A DNA stretch of 13,874 nt from Clostridiales bacterium (GTDB lineage: Bacteria; Bacillota; Clostridia; Oscillospirales; Oscillospiraceae), in assembly GCA_902363045.1 (NCBI GenBank), contig CABIYX010000052.1:1-13874 (forward strand), given 5' to 3'. Within the stretch, counting starts at the first letter, position 1, and each line of letters starts with the position of its first letter. Of the stretch, positions 5,770 to 11,722 are shown one piece after another. The notes beneath the pieces are model-generated. The model saw nothing but the letters and a program-made list of their open reading frames with translations, was not told the DNA's origin and did no database searches. A program made the translations under genes and the position numbers.

Positions 5770-5827
5770 CTTATGCCGTAAATAAATGTAGAGATAGAAT
5801 AACCTGTTCAGAAAGGAGGTTTCTTTC

Positions 5828-6676
5828 GTGTCCGTTATCTACCGTTTCCCCTATGACAGCCCCGTCCGCTACCTACCGCTGGTCTACCTGCTCCCCTATG
5901 ACTTGATTTTCCGGTTTCCTACCCTCCGCAAATTGCCCCGGAGCATGGGGGCGCTGAACGCCTCCCCGGAGTGGGGCGAGGTCATTTTGAGCCAGCAGTT
6001 TTTCGGTGAAATCACGGACGCTGTGGCCTCGCTGGTGTTTCCCCACTTCGGCTTCGGCGGCTGGAAGGAGCATTACACAGGCTATTCCCCGGTGTGGCGT
6101 CTGTCCTACGCCCTGCCCCTGTGGGCCAAGGGGGTGGAGCAGGTGGGGAAATGGGGCGTGCAAACACTGTTCAGTCTGCCTCCCGGCTATGTCATTCCGT
6201 TTCCAGACCCGGAGAAGGTCGGGGGGCTGATGAAACTGGTGGTGGAGCAGACCATCGAGGAGCAGGGCTGGGGGCCAATGCTGGAAGTGGTGCGGGAAAT
6301 GCCCTGCGACGAGGACTTTGAGAAGTGGGACACCAATGTCCGCAAAGACTTCCTCCGAAAGTGGTATCACACCCGCTCCAAGCGGGTGCAGACCGTTTCG
6401 CTGGAGGAGTGCATGGAGGACGAGGACAGCAAGATCCATTCCCTGCCCGCCCCGGAGGGGGACTTCACGGGGCAGGTGGAGGGGGAGGACTTCTGCCAGC
6501 GTTTCAAGGCCACCCTGTCGGACAAGGATATGGCGATTTTGGAATTGCGGGTGGAGGGGTACACATTCGGGGAGATAGCGGACAGGCTGGGGTACAAGAC
6601 CCACAGCGCCGTAGTCAAGCGCATGGAGGCGATCAAAAAGCGGTTTATCCAGTACGAAAACGAAACAGGGCGGTAA
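5828..6676 (+). CDS. sigma-70 region-4-like HTH protein of mobile element
   Basis: 282 residues. Residues about 230-275 (LSDKDMAILELRVEGYTFGEIADRLGY, then a second helix with KRMEAIKKRF) form an HTH like region 4 of sigma-70 factors, which binds -35 DNA. The N-terminal 190 residues, rich in aromatic and proline residues (FPYDSPVRYLPLVYLLPYD), resemble no sigma region 2 that I can see, so it is unlikely to be a complete sigma factor. An acidic linker lies at about 195-225. The GTG start at 5828 is chosen for AAAGGAGG 8 bases upstream and the promoter at 5741-5769. A terminator follows directly. Related proteins accompany relaxase genes in gut-Firmicute elements, and a role in regulating mobilization is plausible but unproven. 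Confidence 0.85.
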   Translation: MSVIYRFPYDSPVRYLPLVYLLPYDLIFRFPTLRKLPRSMGALNASPEWGEVILSQQFFGEITDAVASLVFPHFGFGGWKEHYTGYSPVWRLSYALPLWAKGVEQVGKWGVQTLFSLPPGYVIPFPDPEKVGGLMKLVVEQTIEEQGWGPMLEVVREMPCDEDFEKWDTNVRKDFLRKWYHTRSKRVQTVSLEECMEDEDSKIHSLPAPEGDFTGQVEGEDFCQRFKATLSDKDMAILELRVEGYTFGEIADRLGYKTHSAVVKRMEAIKKRFIQYENETGR

Positions 6677-6713
6677 AGCCACGCAAGCCGGACACGGCGG
6701 GCGTGGCTTTTTT
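6676..6713 (+). terminator. terminator after the sigma-like gene
   Basis: AAGCCACGC (6676-6684) pairs with GCGTGGCTT (6701-6709), inner GCCG/CGGC stem, then T6 (6708-6713). The stop codon overlaps the first base of the stem. Confidence 0.85.
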
Positions 6714-6822
6714 GCGCCCAAAAGTGAACAGGCCAGCGTTACCATTTAGGGATCAAAAAGCATTGATTTTGCAAGGCTTCCCGGCCCCAGAACAGAGGAT
6801 GCCTGTGTAGTATCATTCCCAC

Positions 6823-6836
6823 CCCCGGAAACGGGG
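6823..6836 (+). promoter_or_regulatory. GAAA-tetraloop hairpin ahead of the relaxase ribosome site
   Basis: CCCCG-GAAA-CGGGG lies 14 bases before the AGGAGG of the relaxase gene. The rest of the 184-bp gap (6714-6860) shows only a possible -10 (TAGTAT, 6808-6813) without a good -35. Confidence 0.35.
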
Positions 6837-6860
6837 AAATACCGTCAACAAGGAGGTACA

Positions 6861-7820
6861 ATGGCACAAAAGGCACAGCACGCAATTTTGCGCTTCGCCA
6901 AGCACAAGGCGGGACCTGCCGGGGCGCTGGAAGCCCACCATGAGCGCACAAAGGAGCAGTACGCCAGCAACCCGGACATTGACACCAGCAGGAGCAGGGA
7001 CAACTTTCACATCATCCAGCCCACGCAGAAGTACCGGCGGGAGATCGACAGCCGTATCAAGGCGGCGGGGTGCCGCACCCGGAGGGACAGCACCATGTTC
7101 GTGGACACGCTGATAACCGCCAGCCCGGAGTTTTTCACGGGCAGGAGCAGGAAAGAGGTGCAAGCCTACTTCACGGAGGCGGCGGCCTTTATGGAAAAGA
7201 AGGTGGGCCGGGGCAATATCTTTTCCGCCGTGGTACACATGGACGAGAAAACGCCCCACCTCCACCTGTGCTTCACCCCCATCACGGAGGACGGGCGGCT
7301 GTCGGCAAAGGAGATTTTAGGCAACCGGGCGCAACTTTCCCAGTGGCAGGACGAGTTTCACGCCCACTTGAAAAAGGCGTTCCCCGTCCTCAAGCGGGGC
7401 GAGAGCGCCCTTGTCACCAGACGGAAGCACATTCCCACATGGCTGTTCAAGCAGTCCGTAGACCTGACCCGCCAGCAGCAGGCCATAGAAAAGGCGGTGT
7501 CTGAAATCGGGGTGCTGAACGCCGGGAAGAAGCGGGACGAGATCATGGAGATGGTGGGGCCGTATTTCTCCCGGCTGGAAAGGCATTTGGGGCAGATGAA
7601 GAAATATCAGGCCACCATCGACTATCTGACGCAGGAGAACGAGGGCTTGAAGGAAAAGGTCAACAGCGAAAAGAGCATACAGAAGCAGATGGAAGTCCTC
7701 ATGCTGAAAAAGGAAAACGAACAGCTCCGGCGGTTTGTCCAGCGCATACCCCCGGAGGTCAGGCAGGCACTCAAGGAACAGCAGCAGGGCCAGCGGCGGG
7801 GCAAAGACCGCCAGCGGTAA
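6861..7820 (+). CDS. mobV: MobV-family (Mob/Pre) relaxase
   Basis: The relaxase nicks oriT and pilots the single strand during conjugative mobilization. Seen: motif I-like GALEAHHERTKEQY (residues 21-34), where H26 aligns with MobM H22, followed by NPDIDTSRSRDNFH, and motif III HMDEKTPHLH at 126-135, the HxDE...PHxH metal/active-site signature. In my recollection of pMV158 MobM the same positions 126, 129, 133 and 135 carry the metal and catalytic residues. Residues about 225-300 form a coiled coil rich in Q, E and K. At 319 residues it is shorter than MobM (494) but keeps the whole catalytic domain. ATG at 6861 has AAGGAGG 5 bases upstream. The cognate oriT is at 5587-5623. A small gene follows 24 bp later, probably co-transcribed. 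No coupling protein or secretion genes are present, so transfer would need a helper. Confidence 0.95.
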   Translation: MAQKAQHAILRFAKHKAGPAGALEAHHERTKEQYASNPDIDTSRSRDNFHIIQPTQKYRREIDSRIKAAGCRTRRDSTMFVDTLITASPEFFTGRSRKEVQAYFTEAAAFMEKKVGRGNIFSAVVHMDEKTPHLHLCFTPITEDGRLSAKEILGNRAQLSQWQDEFHAHLKKAFPVLKRGESALVTRRKHIPTWLFKQSVDLTRQQQAIEKAVSEIGVLNAGKKRDEIMEMVGPYFSRLERHLGQMKKYQATIDYLTQENEGLKEKVNSEKSIQKQMEVLMLKKENEQLRRFVQRIPPEVRQALKEQQQGQRRGKDRQR

Positions 7821-7844
7821 AACTTTAGAAACACGGAGGTACAT

Positions 7845-8027
7845 TTGGGAAGAAGAAAAAAGCTGATTAACAACTCCGACATTCCCCAGCACCAGATCGA
7901 GGCGATAGCCCGCTGTATCATGCCGGACATTCTCGCTTTCTATGAGAGCGAGGAGGGGCAGCGGGAATTTGCCGAATGGAAGAAGCAACGGGAGGCGGAG
8001 AGGCAGGAGGCCAAAACGAAAAAGTGA
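7845..8027 (+). CDS. small basic protein downstream of relaxase
   Basis: 60 residues starting at a TTG (7845), chosen because GGAGGT lies 4-5 bases upstream and no ATG fits. It begins with GRRKKLINNSDIPQHQIEAI, followed by a helical core (MPDILAFYESEEGQREFAEW) and a charged, coiled-coil-like tail (KKQREAERQEAKTKK). I recognise it as a small conserved protein that often follows MobV genes in gut-Firmicute elements; function unknown, possibly a relaxosome accessory factor. It is separated from the relaxase by 24 bp and followed 4 bp after its stop by a very strong terminator, so relaxase and this gene form a two-gene unit. Confidence 0.75.
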   Translation: MGRRKKLINNSDIPQHQIEAIARCIMPDILAFYESEEGQREFAEWKKQREAERQEAKTKK

Positions 8028-8030
8028 CGA

Positions 8031-8073
8031 AAAGGGCGGGCGCACCGTACAAACGGCTGCGCCCGCCCTTTTT
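8031..8073 (+). terminator. strong terminator closing the mobilization unit
   Basis: A 14-bp perfect stem AAAGGGCGGGCGCA (8031-8044) with 8058-8071, an inner CCGT/ACGG stem, and T5. Confidence 0.92.
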
Positions 8074-8181
8074 GCGTTTATGGGGTTGCTTTCTTCTTCC
8101 GTGGGCCTCTCGGTTTGGAGGTGGGCCTCCGCCGTACCCCGTTGCGGAAATAGGTGGTTTCATAGCGGTCAAAGAAAAGCA
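8074..8181. other. probable right junction region of the mobile element
   Basis: Lies between the last element terminator and the tRNA terminator. It holds a 9-bp direct repeat GTGGGCCTC at 8101-8109 and 8121-8129 (two helical turns apart). It also has an open minus-strand frame of about 30 codons ending at 8078 in a basic tail (RRRPTSKPRGPRKKK), without start or ribosome site. No integrase is in the window. The exact boundary cannot be set from one end. Confidence 0.4.
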
Positions 8182-8223
8182 ATAATCCGAACCCATCGCC
8201 TATCGGAAACGGGTTCGGATTAT
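8182..8223 (-). terminator. terminator of tRNA-Leu
   Basis: ATAATCCGAACCC (8182-8194) pairs perfectly with GGGTTCGGATTAT (8211-8223), 16-base loop. On the minus strand it begins 7 bases past the CCA end and is followed by TGCTTTTCTTT. Confidence 0.8.
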
Positions 8224-8230
8224 ATTGGTT

Positions 8231-8317
8231 TGGTGCGCGAGGCGGGAGTCGAACCCGCACGCCCTTGCGAGCACTGGCACCTGAAGCCAGCGAGTCTACC
8301 AATTCCACCACTCGCGC
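8231..8317 (-). tRNA. tRNA-Leu(CAG)
   Basis: Complete type II cloverleaf on the minus strand: acceptor GCGCGAG/CTCGCGC, D arm with GTGGAATTGGTAGAC, anticodon stem CTGGC/GCCAG with loop TTCAGGT giving anticodon CAG (reads CUG). The long variable arm and T arm GCGGG-TTCGACT-CCCGC follow, and CCA is encoded at 8233-8231. Its 3' end faces the mobile element. Confidence 0.97.
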
Positions 8318-8354
8318 AAGTGGCTGAACTGCGCTGTTCCTCAGCGCGATGTTT

Positions 8355-8383
8355 ATATTACCATACAAGCGCCCGGATGTCAA
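8355..8383 (-). promoter_or_regulatory. promoter of tRNA-Leu
   Basis: -35 TTGACA (8383-8378), 17-bp spacer and -10 TAATAT (8360-8355) on the minus strand, 38 bp before the tRNA. Confidence 0.88.
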
Positions 8384-8464
8384 TCTTTTTTTGCCGGTTT
8401 TCTTCCGTAAATTTTGCTCGCCTGATGTTCGGGAATAGGGGAGGCGTCTCCCGCCGCGCCGCAC

Positions 8465-8493
8465 TTGAAATTTATCCCTTCGCCTGATAGAAT
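8465..8493 (+). promoter_or_regulatory. promoter of the VOC-acyltransferase unit
   Basis: -35 TTGAAA (8465-8470), 17-bp spacer, -10 TAGAAT (8488-8493), 50 bp before the VOC start; divergent from the tRNA promoter. Confidence 0.7.
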
Positions 8494-8543
8494 AAGATAA
8501 ATTTTCCGTTTCGGCGGAGGCACGCAAAGGAGAGCGAACCGCT

Positions 8544-8915
8544 ATGATCCAATTCAATCATTTCAACTTCAATGTCGTGGACCTGGACCGGAGTCTGACC
8601 TTCTACCGGGACGCCCTGGGCCTGGAGCCGGTGCGGCGCAAGACCGCGCCGGACGGCTCCTTCCAGCTGGTGTACCTGGGAGATGGGGAGACCGGGTTTC
8701 AGCTGGAGCTGACCTGGCTGCGGGACCGGGGAGCGAAGCCCTATGACCTGGGGGAGTGTGAGTTCCACCTGGCCTTTGTCACAGACCAGTATGACGCCCT
8801 CCATGCCAGGCACAAGGAGATGGGCTGTGTGTGCTTTGAAAATCCCGCCATGGGGATCTATTTCATCTCCGATCCGGACGGCTACTGGATCGAGATCGTG
8901 CCGGTGAAGGACTGA
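8544..8915 (+). CDS. VOC-family / glyoxalase I-like metalloenzyme
   Basis: 123 residues, the size of a single-unit bacterial glyoxalase I. Two beta-alpha-beta-beta-beta repeats are seen: HFNFNVVDLDRSLTFYRDALGLEP at the N-terminus and FHLAFVTDQYDALHARHKEMG in the second half. The four metal ligands expected for GloA-type enzymes are in place: H6, E55 (QLELTW), H75 (EFHLAF) and E117 (YWIEIV), with the SDPDGYWIEI end of the family. It may detoxify methylglyoxal through lactoylglutathione or another thiol adduct, but VOC enzymes vary widely and the substrate is not certain. ATG at 8544 has AAAGGAGAG about 9 bases upstream. Its stop overlaps the next gene's start (TGATG), so the two are translationally coupled. 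Confidence 0.9.
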   Translation: MIQFNHFNFNVVDLDRSLTFYRDALGLEPVRRKTAPDGSFQLVYLGDGETGFQLELTWLRDRGAKPYDLGECEFHLAFVTDQYDALHARHKEMGCVCFENPAMGIYFISDPDGYWIEIVPVKD

Positions 8916-9964
8916 TGGCCGGCGGACACAGCGGCAGCTGGCCCGGATTTTTCCGGGTCTTTGCCGTTTTTGCGGCCCTGATGCTGCTCCTGTCCCAGGG
9001 CGCTCAGGAGCTGGTCTCCCCATCCAGCGGGGCGTGGCAGGTCCTCTCCATCTATGAGGGGCTGACCCGCTGGTCCATGCCCGCCCTGTTCCTTCTGTGG
9101 GGGATGTCCGCCCTGGAGGGGGGCGGCCGGGGCGGGCTGTCCGGCGCTCTGCTGGGGCGGGCCCTGCCCGCCTTCTGTATGCTGGTGTTCTGGGGAGCGG
9201 TGTACGCGGCGGCGGCCCATCTGCTGGGGGACGGCGCGCTGAGCTGGAGCGGGCTCTGCTCCGCCCTGCTGTCCGCCGCCCGGGGAAACACCTATTTTCA
9301 TCTCTGGCCGCTGTACCCTCTGGTGGGCCTGTACCTCATCCAGCCTCTGCTGGCCCGGTTCACCGCCTCCGCCAGCCGGAGCGAGGCGCTGTACCTGCTG
9401 GGGCTCTCTTTTCTGGCGGCCAGCCTGCTGCCTCTGTGGGCCGCCTTCCACCCCAACCATGCCCTGGTGGTCCTGTTGGACCGCTTTCAGATCCACGCTG
9501 TGCTGGGATGGGTGGGCTACTACCTGGCGGGCTGGTACCTGCACCACTATGTGATCGGGCGCATCCCGGAGTTTTTGATCTATCTTTTGGGGATCCTTGG
9601 GGTGGTCCTCACATTGGCCGGTCCCAGGCTCATCGGCGGCGGGCGGGAGCTGTGGTACAGCTACACCGCGCCCGGCGTGGCCTGTACCGCGGTGGCGCTG
9701 TGCGTCCTGTTCCGCTATGTTCTGGGGGTCAGCGAGGAGCGCTCCCGCCGCGGCGCAGTGTGCGCCCTGGGGGAGTGTGTATTCGGCATCTATCTGATCC
9801 ACCAGCTCTGGGTCCTGGTGTTCCGGTGGTTCGGAGTGCCTCCCCTGGCCTTTGGGGCAGCCCTCTCCGTGCCGGTGTTTGCCGGGATCTATTTTCTGCT
9901 GTCCCTCCCCTTTGCCTGGCTGATCGCCCGGATCCCGGGGGTGGGCCGGTGGCTGACGGAGTGA
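8915..9964 (+). CDS. acyltransferase-3-like integral membrane protein
   Basis: 349 residues with about 10 hydrophobic segments across the protein. It resembles the acyltransferase-3 (OafA/WecH/YiaH) family, which moves acyl groups onto sugars at the membrane: YFHLWPLYPLVGLYLIQPLLARF (about 124-146) matches the conserved HLWYLY...GLYLI-P block, and GECVFGIYLIHQLWV (about 288-302) matches the conserved C-terminal helix. The N-terminal R-X10-H catalytic motif is incomplete: R14 is present but the histidine position is L25. It starts at the ATG that overlaps the VOC stop by one base. Activity is doubtful; it may be an inactive or specialised relative. GC and codon use match the core genes. Confidence 0.75.
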   Translation: MAGGHSGSWPGFFRVFAVFAALMLLLSQGAQELVSPSSGAWQVLSIYEGLTRWSMPALFLLWGMSALEGGGRGGLSGALLGRALPAFCMLVFWGAVYAAAAHLLGDGALSWSGLCSALLSAARGNTYFHLWPLYPLVGLYLIQPLLARFTASASRSEALYLLGLSFLAASLLPLWAAFHPNHALVVLLDRFQIHAVLGWVGYYLAGWYLHHYVIGRIPEFLIYLLGILGVVLTLAGPRLIGGGRELWYSYTAPGVACTAVALCVLFRYVLGVSEERSRRGAVCALGECVFGIYLIHQLWVLVFRWFGVPPLAFGAALSVPVFAGIYFLLSLPFAWLIARIPGVGRWLTE

Positions 9965-9974
9965 GCGGCCCCTG

Positions 9975-10003
9975 TCATATCTCTGTCCCCTGTCCCATAC
10001 AAT
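9975..10003 (+). promoter_or_regulatory. sigma-E-type sporulation promoter before yabP
   Basis: -10 CATACAAT (9996-10003) fits the mother-cell sigma-E consensus exactly, with a -35 TCATATC (9975-9981) 14 bp upstream. yabP and yabQ are sigma-E genes in B. subtilis. Confidence 0.75.
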
Positions 10004-10028
10004 GGGAAAAAACAAAGGAGTGGGGTCC

Positions 10029-10319
10029 ATGGGATATGACGAAGGCCGCCTGACGCCGGAGGCGGCGCACCACATACTGCTGGAGGGGCGGGAGCAGCTC
10101 ACCGTCTCCGGCGTGGAGGAGGTGGAGAGTTTTGACGAGAACACCATCGTAATGGTGACCTCCAAGGGGACGCTGGTGGTGCGGGGGGAGGATCTGCACA
10201 TTGAAAAGCTGTCCCTGGATGGCGGAGATCTGAAGGTGGAGGGGGCGGTGGACGCCCTCTCCTATGAGGATGACCGCGGGGGGAGGGGCGGACTGCTCTC
10301 CCGCCTGTTCGGCGGATGA
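10029..10319 (+). CDS. yabP: sporulation protein YabP
   Basis: 96 residues, close to B. subtilis YabP (about 100). The family core is visible: H-x-ILLEGREQLTVSGVEEVESFDENTIVMVTSKGTLVVRGEDLHIEKLSLDGGDLKVEG when read across residues 14-76, a beta-rich domain, with a Gly/Arg-rich tail GGRGGLLSRLFGG. It works in the mother cell in spore envelope/cortex formation. The ATG at 10029 is chosen because AAAGGAG lies 8 bases upstream; an in-frame ATG at 10002 would sit inside the promoter -10. The stop overlaps the yabQ start (ATGA), the usual coupling. Position next to yabQ, divIC and yabR confirms identity. Confidence 0.93.
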   Translation: MGYDEGRLTPEAAHHILLEGREQLTVSGVEEVESFDENTIVMVTSKGTLVVRGEDLHIEKLSLDGGDLKVEGAVDALSYEDDRGGRGGLLSRLFGG

Positions 10320-11008
10320 CGGTGGACATCGCCGCCCAGCAGGCGGCGCTTCTCCAGGCGGCGGCCCTGGGTCTGGCCGCCGGCCTGCTGTACGACCTGT
10401 TCCGCGTCCTGCGCTGCCGGGTGTGCCTCCCCCTGCTGGGTCCGGCGCTGGACCTGCTGTTCTGGCTGGTGCTGACCGGGGTGCTGTTCCTCTGGTCTCA
10501 GTGGGCCTGGGGCGGCCCAGTGCGGCTGTATGGGGTCGTGTTCCTCTTCCTGGGCGGGGTGCTCTATTTCCGGCTGTTCAGCCGTTGGATGCTGTTTTTG
10601 GGCTATCGTATCGCCGATTTGACAACCTTTTTGTTGGGGATCCTGGCCCTTCCGTTGTTTGCACTAAATCGGATGTTCAAAAAACTCAAAAAACTTGCAA
10701 AAAATATCTTCCTTTCTGCTGGGAAATGGTATAGAATAAATCAGATAACTCAAGAAATGGAGTCCACGGCCCGCCGTCGCGCGGACCGGGAGAGAGGGGG
10801 AGGGTCCAATGCGTCTGAAACGCGCCAGTCTGTTGACAAAGCTGGTGATCACAGTGCTTCTGATCTATATGGCCACTTCCCTTCTGGATCTGTGGGGGCA
10901 GATCCAGTCTGCCCAGAGTCAGAGAGAGGAGCTGGCCGTTCAGGTGGAACAGCAGCGCCTGGCCAATCAGGAGCTGCGGGACGCCATCGAAAACAGCGAC
11001 GATCCTGA
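10316..11008 (+). CDS. yabQ: spore cortex biosynthesis protein YabQ
   Basis: Membrane protein needed for cortex assembly. Residues 1-125 hold about four hydrophobic segments with the family features LGLAAGLLYDLFRVLR near the N-terminus and LYFRLFSRWMLFLGYRIADL near the end of the membrane part. A basic segment KKLKKLAKNIFLSAGKWYR follows. The ATG overlaps the yabP stop. The frame runs 200 bp into divIC (to 11008) and the last 66 residues are low-complexity G/S/A/R sequence that looks like an out-of-frame reading of divIC. Either the tail is a real overlap or a base change or sequencing error removed a nearer stop. The membrane domain is intact, so function is probably kept. Confidence 0.88.
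   Translation: MTVDIAAQQAALLQAAALGLAAGLLYDLFRVLRCRVCLPLLGPALDLLFWLVLTGVLFLWSQWAWGGPVRLYGVVFLFLGGVLYFRLFSRWMLFLGYRIADLTTFLLGILALPLFALNRMFKKLKKLAKNIFLSAGKWYRINQITQEMESTARRRADRERGGGSNASETRQSVDKAGDHSASDLYGHFPSGSVGADPVCPESERGAGRSGGTAAPGQSGAAGRHRKQRRS
10707..10735 (+). promoter_or_regulatory. possible divIC promoter inside yabQ
   Basis: An AT-rich island (about 10670-10745) in otherwise GC-rich yabQ holds an extended -10, TG-G-TATAGA (10727-10735), with only a weak -35. It would let the division gene be expressed outside sporulation. Confidence 0.35.
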
Positions 11009-11084
11009 CACGCTGGAGCGGGTCGCCCGGGAGAAGGGGTATGTCAAGCAGGGAGAGACCCTGTACATCGACGTGGCGGGCTGA
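10809..11084 (+). CDS. divIC: septum formation initiator DivIC (FtsB-like)
   Basis: 91 residues: short cytoplasmic basic N-terminus (MRLKRASLLTK), one membrane span (residues 12-29, LVITVLLIYMATSLLDLW), then an extracellular coiled coil (about 30-62, QSQREELAVQVEQQRLANQEL) and the conserved end DDPDTLERVAREKGYVKQGE typical of DivIC/FtsB. The protein joins FtsL and DivIB/FtsQ in the divisome and guides septal wall synthesis. ATG at 10809 has GGGGAGGG 5 bases upstream. It overlaps the annotated 3' end of yabQ by 200 bp in another frame; the strong domain match shows that this frame is the real one here. Confidence 0.94.
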   Translation: MRLKRASLLTKLVITVLLIYMATSLLDLWGQIQSAQSQREELAVQVEQQRLANQELRDAIENSDDPDTLERVAREKGYVKQGETLYIDVAG

Positions 11085-11157
11085 CTGCCTCCATTGGGGC
11101 TGCGGGGCCCCGGTCCGTGTCCGGCATGAGCGGGCGCGGCTTCGAGGGGAAATTTAC

Positions 11158-11179
11158 AAGGAGGATATTTTAGGAAATT
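11158..11179 (+). promoter_or_regulatory. widely spaced ribosome-binding site of yabR
   Basis: AAGGAGG (11158-11164) lies 15 bases before the ATG, beyond the usual range. A second weak AGGA (11172-11175) lies 4 bases before it. An in-frame TAG at 11171-11173 excludes any longer protein except through an ATT codon. Confidence 0.5.
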
Positions 11180-11653
11180 ATGGAGTTTGGTGTTGGGTCC
11201 ATTTTGGACGGTAAGGTAACGGGAATCACAAAGTTCGGCGCGTTTGTGGCGCTGCCGGAGGGGCGCTCCGGTCTGGTCCACATTTCGGAGATCGCCTATT
11301 CCTATGTCAACGAGGTTTCCGATTACCTCAAGGAGGGGCAGGAGGTCAAGGTCAAGGTCATTGGGATCGACCAGGCCAACCGGATCAATTTGTCCATCAA
11401 AAAGGTGAACGATCCCCCCCAGCGGCTCCAGGGCGGCTTCCAAGGCAGCCGTCCGCCCCGTCAGGGAGGTGCGCCCCGCTCCGGCGGCGGTCCCCGTTCC
11501 GGCGGATTTGCTCCCCGGCCCGCGGCCAAGGAGCCGGCGGACTTTGAGGACCGCCTCCGCCAGTTTATGCAGGCGTCCGACAGCAAGCTCTCTGAGCTCC
11601 GTTATCTGGAGAAGAAGGGCGGGAACCGCCGGGGCGGCGGCCGCCGCTCCTGA
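11180..11653 (+). CDS. yabR: S1 RNA-binding domain protein YabR
   Basis: 157 residues. Residues 3-75 are a single S1 domain (GSILDGKVTGITKFGAFVAL, then GLVHISEIA, VKVKVIGID and INLSIKKV), an OB fold that binds RNA, most like general stress protein 13/YabR. Residues 80-125 are a disordered Pro/Gly/Arg-rich linker with RGG-like repeats (PRSGGGPRSGGFAPRPA). The C-terminal part (FEDRLRQFMQASDSKLSELRY) is helical and ends in GGNRRGGGRRS, a basic tail that should add nonspecific RNA affinity. B. subtilis also has yabR directly after divIC. Precise role unknown; it probably acts in the cytosol with ribosomes or mRNA. Confidence 0.92.
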   Translation: MEFGVGSILDGKVTGITKFGAFVALPEGRSGLVHISEIAYSYVNEVSDYLKEGQEVKVKVIGIDQANRINLSIKKVNDPPQRLQGGFQGSRPPRQGGAPRSGGGPRSGGFAPRPAAKEPADFEDRLRQFMQASDSKLSELRYLEKKGGNRRGGGRRS

Positions 11654-11670
11654 TTGGACGGATCCGTTTT

Positions 11671-11701
11671 AAGGCCGTGGGGCTCTGCCCCGCGGCCTTT
11701 T
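11671..11701 (+). terminator. terminator after yabR
   Basis: AAGGCCGTGGGGC pairs with GCCCCGCGGCCTT (one G.T), TCT loop, followed by T4. Closes the yabP-yabR cluster. Confidence 0.88.
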
Positions 11702-11722
11702 GTCTGTTCCGGGTCCCCGGCA

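Noticed and set aside
8882..10201. A 439-residue minus-strand frame opposite the acyltransferase and yabP
   Set aside because: Proline/glutamine/glycine-rich shadow of GC-rich coding sequence; the plus strand has the family matches.
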